Both the position numbers and the translations under genes were made by a program. A model generated the notes under the pieces. That model was given only the letters and a program-made list of their open reading frames with translations, did not search any database and was not told the origin of the DNA. Shown piece after piece: positions 17,156-24,881 of a DNA stretch of 64,000 nucleotides. How positions within the stretch are numbered: position 1 is the stretch's first letter; the number at the start of each line of letters is the position of its first letter. Source of the stretch: DAOPYU01 sp942493245 (lineage in GTDB: Bacteria; Sumerlaeota; Sumerlaeia; UBA8349); the NCBI GenBank assembly GCA_942493245.1, contig OW818685.1:1860001-1924000 (forward strand), in the 5' to 3' direction.

Positions 17156-17608
17156 CCCGAAGTCGGGGAATCGGAACCCCCAGAAGCAGAAAAATCAACC
17201 GGGCCTGAAAAACGGAAGACCGAAAAACCCTGGCGCAGCGAAGGCGCAACCCAATTTCCTGTTTGCCACAAGAATCTTGGGCAGCGGAGCCGCAACCCAT
17301 CTGTAGGGGCGGACCTGTGTGTCCGCCCAGGCCAGAGGTCCGATACCACGAAAATACACGAAAACCCAGAGAATGGGGATGCGAAGAATAATCGCGCAGA
17401 GACGCAGGGACGCTGAGATCTTTTATTGTACGCCACACGAGGTACAAAAGACAAAAAAACAGGAAATTTCTGAGCCTTTTGTGCATTTTTGGGGGTTGAA
17501 AATCGTCGCGGTCTGCGTAGATTCTGCGAGAGTGTAATACGAAAGGCACGAAAATGAGATTTTCGTGCCTTTCGTGGTTAAAAAGAATGGGCTTCAGCCG
17601 TGTTTCGC
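17156..17608. other. Intergenic region rich in degenerate dispersed repeats
   Basis: About 450 bases between the convergent DUF72 and YhbY-like genes. It contains a GAAAAACCC...GCGCAGCGAAG...CGCAACC element (about 17222-17251) that recurs inverted at about 47519-47548; a GGGCGGAC/GTCCGCCC hairpin (17307-17314 with 17321-17328); ACGAAAA repeats at about 17348-17365; a CGCAGAGACGCAGGGACGC segment near 17396; and a perfect ACGAAA-based hairpin at 17539-17575. I see no protein or RNA gene. Confidence 0.6.
17539..17575. terminator. Perfect hairpin made of ACGAAA repeats
   Basis: Seventeen-base perfect stem (17539-17555 with 17559-17575) and a three-base loop, located 34 bases beyond the stop of the minus-strand YhbY-like gene. 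It could end that transcript, though no long T-run follows. It is built from the same ACGAAA units seen elsewhere in the window. Confidence 0.55.
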
Positions 17609-19333
17609 TCAGGAGCGCGGTTTGGGCTTATTCCGCGGACCGCCGCTTGTTTTGTAGGGCTTCCCCCCTGCGGGTTTTCCCGTTTTCTTCCCTGCGCCAA
17701 AGCCACCGCCCGCCGGTCGTGCCGACGTCTTTTTCGCTCCGAAGGGTTTGTGTGAAGTGCCACCACCGGAGGGCTTGAACGGTTTCCCTGTTCCACGGCT
17801 GTCCGCGCTTCTGGGACTCCGATCGGATTTGCCGTACCCACCTTCCTCGGGACGCGAAGCGCTGCGGTAGGGTTTATCGGGTCTGTCGAATTTTTTCGGG
17901 CCACCGTCTGTCGGCTTGAACCCGCCGCGCGTGGCGGGTCTGGTCGCCGGACGGGCCGCTTTGTTACCGTACCCACCTTCTTCGGAACGCGAGGAACTGC
18001 GGTAGGGTTTGTCGGACCGGTCGAACTTCTTGGGACTCCCGTCGCCCGGATTGAACGTGCGCGAGGTGGGTTTGGCTGCGGGACGCGAGGGTTTGCTGTA
18101 TCCACCTTCGTCGGTACGGGAAACGCTTCGGTAGGGCTTGTCGGGTCGGTCAAACTTTTTCGGACCGGCGTCTCCACCCGGCTTGAATCCGCGTGGGGCG
18201 GGTTTTCCGGCGGGACGTGCGGGTTTGTTGCTGTACCCGCCCTCTTCCGAACGCGTCGTGCTGCGGTAGGGCTTGTCGGGTCTGTCGAGTTTCTTCGGGG
18301 CGCCGTCTGTCGGCTTGAATCCGCCGCGCGTGGCGGGTCTGGCCGCCGGACGGGCCGCTTTGTTGCCGTACCCCCCCTCTTCCGATCGCGTTGTGCTGCG
18401 GTAGGGCTTGTCGGGGCGGTCGAATTTCTTCGGACCGGCGTCTCCACCCGGCTTGAATCCGCCGCGCGAGGCAGGTCTGGCGGCCGGGCGGGCCGCTTTG
18501 TTGCCGTATCCACCTTCTTCCGAACGCGTCGTGCTGCGGTAGGGCTTGTCGGGTCTGTCGAATTTCTTCGGGGCGCCGTCTGTCGGCTTGAATCCGCCGC
18601 GCGTGGCGGGTCTGGCCGCCGGACGGGCCGCTTTGTTGCCGTACCCCCCCTCTTCCGATCGCGTTGTGCTGCGGTAGGGCTTGTCGGGGCGGTCGAATTT
18701 CTTCGGACCGGCATCTCCACCCGGCTTGAATCCGCCGCGCGAGGCAGGTCTGGCGGCCGGGCGGGCCGCTTTGTTGCCGTATCCACCTTCTTCTGAACGC
18801 GTCGTGCTGCGGTAGGGCTTGTCGGGTCTGTCAAATTTCTTCGGACCTGCGTCTCCACCCGGCTTGAATCCGCCGCGCGAGGCGGGTCTGGCTGCGGGGC
18901 GGGTGGGTCTGCCGTACCCACCTTCCTCGGAGCGTGGGGCGCTGCGGGCGGGTCTTTCGGACCGGACGGATCTGGATGGTTCTGCGGCTCGGGGCATTTC
19001 CGGCGCTTTCGGAGGCGCTATGGGAATCTGCGGGTGCGCGAGATCAATCGTGCGTTTTTCCGGATCGCTGTTCTGGCGGTAGTAGATGACCGTGTTGCCG
19101 ATCTGCCCCACCTGCTCGCACCCGGTCAGTTCCGCCAGTTCGGTACTCAGGGCTTTCTTTTCTTCTTTGCATCCGATGAATCGGACCTTGATGAGTTCGT
19201 GTTCGTCGAGGGCCAGTTGGGTGGCCTTGACGAGCGCAGGGGACAGCCCCATCTTGCCGATTTTCACCAGGGGTTCCAAGTGGTGAGCCAGTGCGCGCAG
19301 GTATTGACGATCGGCTCCGGTGAGGGTGGCCAT
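17609..19333 (-). CDS. YhbY/CRM-domain RNA-binding protein with long repetitive tail
   Basis: 574 residues. Residues 1-97 are a CRM domain: ALAHHLEPLVKIGKMGLSPA, the HELIKVRF segment and GNTVIYYRQ. In stand-alone YhbY proteins of about 100 residues this domain binds pre-50S ribosomal RNA. The remaining ~475 residues are a basic, low-complexity tail in which a unit of about 45 residues repeats eight times around PKKFDRPDKPYRS, SEEGGYGNKAARPAARP and RGGFKP, with a degenerate unit before and a Gly/Lys/Pro end. The tail resembles the RGG-like, disordered extensions of RNA-binding and helicase proteins. The composition suggests nucleic-acid binding or condensate formation; this is inference. The ATG follows GGAG-type sequence (GAGCATCAC spacer). 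Two tail units are almost identical in DNA, showing recent expansion. Confidence 0.85.
   Translation of the reverse strand: MATLTGADRQYLRALAHHLEPLVKIGKMGLSPALVKATQLALDEHELIKVRFIGCKEEKKALSTELAELTGCEQVGQIGNTVIYYRQNSDPEKRTIDLAHPQIPIAPPKAPEMPRAAEPSRSVRSERPARSAPRSEEGGYGRPTRPAARPASRGGFKPGGDAGPKKFDRPDKPYRSTTRSEEGGYGNKAARPAARPASRGGFKPGGDAGPKKFDRPDKPYRSTTRSEEGGYGNKAARPAARPATRGGFKPTDGAPKKFDRPDKPYRSTTRSEEGGYGNKAARPAARPASRGGFKPGGDAGPKKFDRPDKPYRSTTRSEEGGYGNKAARPAARPATRGGFKPTDGAPKKLDRPDKPYRSTTRSEEGGYSNKPARPAGKPAPRGFKPGGDAGPKKFDRPDKPYRSVSRTDEGGYSKPSRPAAKPTSRTFNPGDGSPKKFDRSDKPYRSSSRSEEGGYGNKAARPATRPATRGGFKPTDGGPKKFDRPDKPYRSASRPEEGGYGKSDRSPRSADSRGTGKPFKPSGGGTSHKPFGAKKTSARPAGGGFGAGKKTGKPAGGKPYKTSGGPRNKPKPRS
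18308..18836. repeat. Near-identical 273-bp tandem duplication in the YhbY tail
   Basis: Segments 18308-18580 and 18581 onward align with a 273-base offset. Over roughly the first 255 bases I count only about three differences. 273 bases equals 91 codons, two tail units, so the reading frame is kept. The high identity suggests recent duplication or gene conversion. Confidence 0.8.
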
Positions 19334-19360
19334 GGTAGTGTGATGCTCCTTTCGAGCAGG

Positions 19361-20299
19361 TTATAGATTACCTTCAAATCGGCATTGAATGCGACCCGAA
19401 TTGTCGAGTTGCAGAACGCGGGTAAAGCCTTCCCAGCCGAGCCGGACTGCGCCTCCCTGAACGTCGCCGTCCGGGAAAAAAACGAACACCGGGTCGGCGG
19501 CGGTATCGCCGGGTCCGCGGAAGGAAAGAAACTGCCAGGTGACTTCAGCTTGCGAGCGCGACGAAAGGCGGGTGGACTGGACCTGATAGGAGGCGGAGGT
19601 CCGGGCGCCTGTTCCCTCGATCGCATCGGCGGAGCGCACACTCCACTGGTTTGTTCCCAACGCGAAATGCGCTTCGATGAGCAGTCCTTTTTCTCGACCG
19701 TAGCGTCGTCCGTTTTCAATGGCTTGTTGGATCTTTCCCGTCTCCGCTTCCAGGATGCGGCGCATTTCCTCGCGGGGATAGCCTTGTCCGGTGTTTTCGG
19801 AAGTTTTGGTTGACTCCCGGGTTGGGGTGGGAACCGGAGTTGGGGGGGGAGTCGGATTCAGCGCCACCTGAATGGGTTCCGGTGTGGGGAGGGGCGTGGG
19901 TGTCGGAGTGGGAGTGGCGGTTGGCGCTGGAGCGGGTTGCGGCAGGAGGGGCGCGGTATAGGGGGACTGGTTGGGAACGGATTGCCAGGTCGAGGTGAGC
20001 AATATCCCGGTGGTTTGGGTGGAGGCGGTCTGGGTTACGGGCGCGACCGGCTCGGTCACCGTGGATGGGACATTGGAGAGAGGGAGAGTGTCCGATGGGG
20101 TTGTCTCAGTGCTCTTCGAGGGTTTGACTGCCGTATCGAGGGTTCCCAGAAGTTGGCGCGCGGCATATTGCCGACGGGCCAGATCGTCGCCACAAAGCGG
20201 CAGGGTACCCATCAAGGCGCTCACGACCACAAAGGCCGCCAGCAGTTTTTCCGGTAGCGACACTCGGGAACGCAGGAATTGTTTCATCTGAAAAGACAT
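19361..20299 (-). CDS. Secreted or membrane-anchored protein with pseudopilin-like C-terminus
   Basis: 312 residues from the ATG ending at 20299, which has AAGGA about 10 bases upstream; the frame extends 37 codons further without support. One hydrophobic segment (about residues 17-37, LLAAFVVVSALMGTLPL) acts as signal or anchor. A long Pro/Thr/Val-rich linker with TPTPTPTP runs from about 60 to 175. The C-terminal ~110 residues contain a charged helix followed by beta-strand sequence; VFVFFPDGDVQGGAVRLGW and the closing LDNSGRIQC resemble the end of GspH-type pseudopilins. There is no G-FTL prepilin cleavage site, so a type II secretion role is only a possibility. It sits between the YhbY-like gene and a divergent small membrane protein. 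Confidence 0.65.
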   Translation of the reverse strand: MSFQMKQFLRSRVSLPEKLLAAFVVVSALMGTLPLCGDDLARRQYAARQLLGTLDTAVKPSKSTETTPSDTLPLSNVPSTVTEPVAPVTQTASTQTTGILLTSTWQSVPNQSPYTAPLLPQPAPAPTATPTPTPTPLPTPEPIQVALNPTPPPTPVPTPTRESTKTSENTGQGYPREEMRRILEAETGKIQQAIENGRRYGREKGLLIEAHFALGTNQWSVRSADAIEGTGARTSASYQVQSTRLSSRSQAEVTWQFLSFRGPGDTAADPVFVFFPDGDVQGGAVRLGWEGFTRVLQLDNSGRIQCRFEGNL

Positions 20300-20596
20300 C
20301 GTGTAAAATCCTTGCGTGTGGTTCCTGTCCGCGTCTCCTGGCCTGTATTTTGACTCCGCCCGGCATTTCGCCGGTTGTAGATAAGTACAGCATTTCACAT
20401 TTTTTGGCATTTGTATAGCAATACTGGAACGTTTTTGTTTGAATCCGTCAAGGGGGGGCCTGGGGCCGATCGAGGGAAATCCGGGGGAGTGGTTGGCGGA
20501 GAAGGTGGAGAAAAGAGTTGCGAACCCATTGTGTTGTTGCGTCCCCGTCCGAGTTTGTTGAAGATAACGCTTGTGAGAGAGAAACGAGGCTTTCTG

Positions 20597-20815
20597 ATGT
20601 CGCTCAAGCGATCCGATCTCAACGCCGTGATAACCTATACCTTACTGGGATTTCTGTTGTTATCGGCCTGGTTTTTGCGCTGGCGCTATATCGGAACGCA
20701 GTGGCGAGTCAATCGTTTTACGGGAGCCGTGGAAAAGCATGTCTATCCCGAGGGGGAAGGTGCGGGGAAGTGGATTCCCGCCGATACCCCGGACATCGAA
20801 ATTGCACCCCAGTGA
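20597..20815 (+). CDS. Small single-pass membrane protein of unknown function
   Basis: 72 residues from the ATG at 20597 (GAGG 7 bases upstream). One hydrophobic segment at about residues 12-29 (ITYTLLGFLLLSAWFL) is followed by a short hydrophilic domain containing YIGTQWRVNRFTGAVEKH and ending in APQ. The frame is open to 20411 but that part looks non-coding. The TQWRVNRFTG motif resembles small proteins that carry a 'R.d..TG' strand, but no named family is recognised. It is divergent from the pseudopilin-like gene. Confidence 0.6.
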   Translation: MSLKRSDLNAVITYTLLGFLLLSAWFLRWRYIGTQWRVNRFTGAVEKHVYPEGEGAGKWIPADTPDIEIAPQ

Positions 20816-20920
20816 TAAGCGGAATTCGGATGTTTTGATCCGGAACAGAAGATCGTAACTGTCGTTTCATGGGAGGAATCCCAGGCGCGCATCCTGCAGA
20901 TTGGAGAAACCCAACGTACT

Positions 20921-21739
20921 ATGACCAATTCCCACACCCCCAATGGTTCGAGCAAATCGCCGGACAAGAAATCGCACAATGGTTCGGGCCACCGCCGGAA
21001 AACAGCCGATGAACACCTCCTGGCTACTGTTCCGGCTCGTGAAATCGAGTTTCTCCACTCCGACCCGTGGCGCGTTCTGCGCATCATGGGGGAGTTTGTC
21101 AGCGGGTTTGATTCACTGGCCGATCTGGGGCCGGCGGTCACCATTTTCGGGTCGGCCCGTACCAAACCCGACGATCCGATGTACACCGCTGCGGTCGAGT
21201 TGGGACGCAGGTTGGGGCACGCCGGGCTTTCCATTATCACCGGCGGTGGCCCTGGGATCATGGAAGCGGGCAACCGGGGCGCGCGCGAAGCCGGAGCGCG
21301 TTCCATCGGTCTGAATATCGAATTGCCGTTCGAGCAATCAACCAATCCCTATGTGGACGAATCCATCGAATTCCACTATTTCTTCGCCCGTAAGACCATG
21401 TTCCTCAAGTATGCGATGGGGTATGTGATTTTTCCGGGCGGATTCGGGACGATGGATGAATTCTTCGAGTCGCTCACGCTGATTCAGACGGGCAAGATGC
21501 GAAACTTCCCCGTGGTGCTGTTCGGGACCGAATTCTGGGGAGGACTGATTGACTGGATGCGCGACAAAATGCTCGGGGAAGGCAAGATCTCCAAGAGCGA
21601 TCTGGACCTGTTGCTCATGACCGACTCGGCCGAGGAAGCCTGCGCGTTTATCGTGCGCGCGACCAATGAGGAGAACTGGCGGACGCCGATGGAGGAAGGT
21701 TCGCGTCAGTCCATGCGCGATGTGTGGGGTCGGAAATAA
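20921..21739 (+). CDS. LOG-family protein (TIGR00730-type)
   Basis: 272 residues. LOG proteins are Rossmann-like phosphoribohydrolases; several were once annotated as lysine decarboxylases. They cleave the ribose-phosphate bond of nucleoside monophosphates, including cytokinin ribotides. The hallmark PGGFGTMDEFF (about residues 168-178) and ITGGGPGIMEAGNRGA (about 107-122) are present, and the arginine preceding the catalytic glutamate lies in FFARKTMFLKYA. A hydrophilic N-terminal extension of about 30 residues precedes the domain and is probably disordered. The true substrate in this organism is unknown. A repeat with terminal inverted repeats begins 8 bases after the stop. Confidence 0.9.
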   Translation: MTNSHTPNGSSKSPDKKSHNGSGHRRKTADEHLLATVPAREIEFLHSDPWRVLRIMGEFVSGFDSLADLGPAVTIFGSARTKPDDPMYTAAVELGRRLGHAGLSIITGGGPGIMEAGNRGAREAGARSIGLNIELPFEQSTNPYVDESIEFHYFFARKTMFLKYAMGYVIFPGGFGTMDEFFESLTLIQTGKMRNFPVVLFGTEFWGGLIDWMRDKMLGEGKISKSDLDLLLMTDSAEEACAFIVRATNEENWRTPMEEGSRQSMRDVWGRK

Positions 21740-21746
21740 GGTCGCT

Positions 21747-21976
21747 GAAAACAGTAGTTGAGGACAAATGACGAGTCTTTTGTTCCCTTGTGTGATGGGG
21801 CGAAAACTGTTTTGGCTCTTTCCCCTTTGGGTGAGGTTTTATCTGACTGCGCCAATCAGGAGATTGGCGTTCCCGGGAACCGCTTTCTCCTCGTAAAAAT
21901 GGGCATTTCATGGGAGGGCGGGCGTCTCGCCCGCCTGCGAGGAAAGCCGTGGCAGGGACGCTCAACTGCGGTTTAT
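21747..21976. mobile_element. MITE-like dispersed repeat, copy A
   Basis: A segment of about 230 bases that aligns end to end with 58531-58758 (copy B) in the same orientation. Its ends are imperfect inverted repeats (AGTTGAGG at the left, CTCAACTGC at the right). The best conserved internal part contains CTGACTGCGCCAATC, a TTGGCGTTC, and a GGCGGGC/GCCCGCC hairpin. It has no coding capacity. It lies between the LOG-family stop and the 3' end of the ADP-ribosylglycohydrolase gene. The two copies look about 70-75% identical by eye. Confidence 0.7.
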
Positions 21977-21992
21977 CGAGGGGCGTATCGCA

Positions 21993-23441
21993 TCACTCAT
22001 TGTCATCGGGTTCTTCGCCGCCGTGTTTGTTTACACGGCGGCGTTCGTCTTTCCAGGCGATCCGTTTGCGCCCGCGTTTGGCCCGGTCTTTTTTGGCCTG
22101 GACGGGGTCCAGCGGGTCGGGCAGGATCGCGGGCGTGGAGGGAGCGCCTCCGCGCAGCCAGACTTGGGGTGGGGGCGCGAAGGGGAGGTATTCGGGCGGT
22201 TTCTGGGCCGCGGCTTTTGCGGCGCGTTCGCGGCGTTCGGTCTGGTGCTGCTGCCGTTTCTCGATGGCCTTGCGGTTGGCTTTTTGCGCTTCGCCGCGGA
22301 AAGCCACCTCCCGGTCGGTCAGAGATTTTTCCATCTCGACGTAGTCTTCCCAGGCGGACCAGTCCACTTCCCGGTCGCGCAGGGCCTGCGCGCGCAGCCG
22401 CACCTGTTTGGCGTTCAGAAGCCCTGTGATCCACGCCTCGGGGATGCTGTCCTCTCCGAATCGGGCACCGAGCAGCGCGCCGGTCAGGGCGCCGACGGTG
22501 TCGGTGTCGCCTCCTCCCTGAATGGTGGTGAGAAGCCCCTCGGAAAACTGGCGGGCCGAGAAAGCCCGGTAAAGCGCGGCGATGACGGACGCCGGGGCGA
22601 ACGCGTCGTGGAGCTGGGCGATGGGGTGCTCGGGTGCGGCGGCGTTGGCCTGGGCCAGGAGGGTGTTGTGGGCCATCTGGTCGTTTTCCTCACGCAGGAG
22701 GGTGGCCAGGGGTTTGAGCGCGCTTGAAAAGTGGTGTACAGACCCCAACTGGCTGTCGGAGATATACTGGGGGTATTCCAGAACCAGGACGTCTTCCCAT
22801 TCGCGGACCCACTCGGGCAGTTCCCGCGCGATTTCCAGGGCGAGGGCGGGGGAGTCGGGACGCTGGTCTGTAGAGGCGGCCTGGGTCAGGCGCGCGACGG
22901 TCCACGCCAGCGCGAGCGCCGCGGCGATGGAGCGCGGGTCGTGGTGGGTGAGGAGCGAACATTCAATGGTGGCGCGCGCCAGCGCCTGTTCGTCGTGGGC
23001 AAAATAAAGGCCCACGGGCGCAATGCGGGCGGCGGCGGTGTTGTTGGGGACGGAATGCCCACAGGCCAGGGGGTCTGGGGCGTCGGTCATGGCCAGAACG
23101 GCCCGGCGGAAGAAGGGGTCCACGGCTCGGTGCGCGCCCAGGGGTTGGTCCTGCGGGCCTTCCTGAGCCAGGCGGACGTAGAGTTCGGCGAGGGCGCTTG
23201 TGTCGGCGTGGCCGTAGATGGCGAGCACGTCGGCGATGGCCAAAGCCTGCTGGGTCGCGTCGGTATAGAGTCCCTTGAGCCGCCACTTCCCCGGACGGTC
23301 GGGCAGAAGGGCGGTCGAGTCGGTATATCCCGTGACTTCGCCCGCCAGTTGGCGAATGTAGCCGTCTTTCATCCCTTCAAACGGAGCGCCCAGCGCGTTG
23401 CCGATGGCCAGCCCCAGGAGGGTTCCCACACAAGTGTCCAC
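21993..23441 (-). CDS. ADP-ribosylglycohydrolase (DraG/ARH-like) family protein
   Basis: 482 residues. The family removes ADP-ribose from proteins or nucleic acids, using two magnesium ions. Family blocks are GTLLGLAIGNALGAPFEG at the N-terminus, the first metal site LYTDATQQALA (residues 59-69) and the second site GGGDTDTVGALTGALLGARFG (about 312-332). The first site is usually TDDT; here the second Asp is Ala62, so binding of one metal may be altered. After about residue 380 there is a ~100-residue lysine/arginine-rich tail not found in typical members of about 300 residues. The gene reads toward copy A of the MITE-like repeat. A regulatory role like DraG cannot be inferred because no partner ADP-ribosyltransferase is nearby. 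Confidence 0.88.
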   Translation of the reverse strand: MDTCVGTLLGLAIGNALGAPFEGMKDGYIRQLAGEVTGYTDSTALLPDRPGKWRLKGLYTDATQQALAIADVLAIYGHADTSALAELYVRLAQEGPQDQPLGAHRAVDPFFRRAVLAMTDAPDPLACGHSVPNNTAAARIAPVGLYFAHDEQALARATIECSLLTHHDPRSIAAALALAWTVARLTQAASTDQRPDSPALALEIARELPEWVREWEDVLVLEYPQYISDSQLGSVHHFSSALKPLATLLREENDQMAHNTLLAQANAAAPEHPIAQLHDAFAPASVIAALYRAFSARQFSEGLLTTIQGGGDTDTVGALTGALLGARFGEDSIPEAWITGLLNAKQVRLRAQALRDREVDWSAWEDYVEMEKSLTDREVAFRGEAQKANRKAIEKRQQHQTERRERAAKAAAQKPPEYLPFAPPPQVWLRGGAPSTPAILPDPLDPVQAKKDRAKRGRKRIAWKDERRRVNKHGGEEPDDNE

Positions 23442-23551
23442 GTTTTCAAACCTTTCGTTCGGGTTGTCTGAGATCGAAACTAATCACCGGAAGAACGGTT
23501 TCCGAATCCCGGAATACATGAGGCCCCTGTGCGATGAGATTGCCACCGAGA

Positions 23552-23616
23552 AACCGCGAAAGCGCGAAAAGCGCGAAAATTCGTTCTCTTTCGCGACTTT
23601 CGCGCTTTTCGCGGTT
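23552..23616. terminator. Long inverted repeat of GCGAAA units
   Basis: Two arms of 28 bases (23552-23579 and 23589-23616), almost fully complementary, separated by a 9-base loop. It lies between the stop of the zinc-ribbon/DnaJ gene and the start of the ADP-ribosylglycohydrolase gene, both on the minus strand. It could end the DnaJ transcript or be a repeat element folded back on itself. Confidence 0.55.
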
Positions 23617-23685
23617 GAATAAAGCGGTTCCCACTTTTCGATTCTCGTTTCGTCTGGATTTCGGGGGGGATTGTGAGGGGGAAAA

Positions 23686-24540
23686 CTATCCGGTCGCCCG
23701 GTTCCCGAGGCCGCGCAGGTAGGCTTCGCGGCGGTCCGGGTCTTTCAGAATTTCGTAGGCCAGGTTGATCTGTTTGATCTCGCGCTCGGCCACATCGCGA
23801 ATCTTGGTGCCCAGGTGTGCCACGCGGTCGGGGTGGTATTCTTTCAGGCGCGTGGTGAACGCGACTCGAATGTCCTGAGGCGAAGCGGTGTGCGGCACCC
23901 CCAGGATGTTGAAGAAGTCCTGTTGTTCGCTGCCTTCGATCGGGGCGCCACAGTTGCAGCAGTAGGCGCCTTCGCTCAGGCACCCGCACCGTTGACAGAT
24001 TTCGCGGATTTCGGCGGGACGCCACCCGAGGCTCAGCTCCGGTATGAGTCCGGCGGAACTGTCGGGCTGGCGGGCCTCCTGCTGGGTGATCACACGGGTC
24101 TGACGGAACAGCAGGCGTTCCTCGGGCGTCAGTGAACGCGACATGAGGTCGCGGCAGTGCTTGCAGCCGAAATACTCGCTGTTGGGTAACAGATAAAGGT
24201 TGCGCACCCGGCGTTTACAGGCTTTGCCGTTGATGACCAGGGGGCAGACGAACCAGAACCACTTTTTCCCCTTGTAACTGCGTGTGATACGCAGCGAGAC
24301 AAAATAATCCAGATTCGATTCGGTGCGGTGGAGTGGGTCGGGCAGGACTTTGTAACGGAAGCGAAGCTTCAGGGAGTTGTCGGACGTGTTATGGACGAGT
24401 TCGTAACACATGCTCGATTCGCGTCCCGCTTCGTTCCACCGGCAGGTCCACAGCATGTTCGGTCCCCGATGCAGCACACCGATCTGATGCATCTGGGCCA
24501 TGTTTAAAACGCGGTCATAGACCCGTTCGAGGGTGCTCAT
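23686..24540 (-). CDS. Zinc-ribbon protein with C-terminal J domain
   Basis: 284 residues. The N-terminal ~150 residues end in a zinc-ribbon of the form WFVCPLVINGKACKRRV...FGCKHC, also seen in uncharacterised mobile-element and plasmid proteins. A second cysteine cluster (about 181-197, CQRCGCLSEGAYCCNCG) follows. Residues about 208-280 form a J domain: FFNILGVPHTASPQDI, the HPD triplet in LKEYHPDRV, and INLAYEILKDPDRREAYL. The HPD motif suggests it can stimulate an Hsp70 (DnaK) ATPase. It is not the housekeeping DnaJ, which starts with the J domain and has four zinc repeats. The target recognised by the N-terminal part is unknown. The start ATG has AGG-type upstream sequence only, so the start is less certain. 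Confidence 0.8.
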   Translation of the reverse strand: MSTLERVYDRVLNMAQMHQIGVLHRGPNMLWTCRWNEAGRESSMCYELVHNTSDNSLKLRFRYKVLPDPLHRTESNLDYFVSLRITRSYKGKKWFWFVCPLVINGKACKRRVRNLYLLPNSEYFGCKHCRDLMSRSLTPEERLLFRQTRVITQQEARQPDSSAGLIPELSLGWRPAEIREICQRCGCLSEGAYCCNCGAPIEGSEQQDFFNILGVPHTASPQDIRVAFTTRLKEYHPDRVAHLGTKIRDVAEREIKQINLAYEILKDPDRREAYLRGLGNRATG

Positions 24541-24819
24541 GGTTCAACCTGGTCCGTTCCGGGGAGTGTGCCAATTTGCGCAGGCGCCGGTTTTTCATGT
24601 CCCGCCCCTCCACGGGGGGTATTATACTCTGCGGCGCTTCGCGAATGCAATGCAAACGGTTTGGGTGTCGAGTCCGACCCTAGAATGAGGCCGATTCGAC
24701 ACCGGATTGACGTTTGTCAGTGGGTTTGGACATCGGAACCCGCCCCTGGGGTGGTTCAAGCAATATCAGGGCCATTCATTGTATTTCGGTTCTTTGGGGG
24801 GGGAAACTCTGAAAACCGC
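24541..24819. other. Intergenic region upstream of the MarR operon
   Basis: About 280 bases between the divergent zinc-ribbon/DnaJ gene and the MarR promoter. It contains a run of eight Gs (24795-24802) and otherwise no recognised element or gene. Confidence 0.4.
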
Positions 24820-24847
24820 TTGACGCGCGATTATTTATGGCTATATA
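24820..24847 (+). promoter_or_regulatory. Promoter of the MarR gene
   Basis: TTGACG (24820-24825), a 16-base spacer and TATATA (24842-24847), in an AT-rich stretch that stands out from the surrounding GC-rich sequence. It lies about 35 bases before the MarR ATG, whose ribosome-binding site GGAGGG is 24867-24872. Confidence 0.6.
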
Positions 24848-24864
24848 GTTTATATGGAAACTAT
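24845..24864. promoter_or_regulatory. Palindromic operator, probably bound by MarR
   Basis: Perfect inverted repeat ATAGTTT (24845-24851), 6-base spacer, AAACTAT (24858-24864). It overlaps the -10 region and transcript start of the MarR gene. MarR dimers bind 16-20-base palindromes of this kind and usually repress their own operon, so it probably mediates autorepression. Confidence 0.7.
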
Positions 24865-24881
24865 TCGGAGGGATACATTTC

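Noticed and set aside
17609..19333. Repetitive DNA resembling a CRISPR or satellite array
   Set aside because: The repeats keep one open reading frame, are multiples of three in spacing, and encode the tail of a YhbY-like protein; there are no unique spacers.
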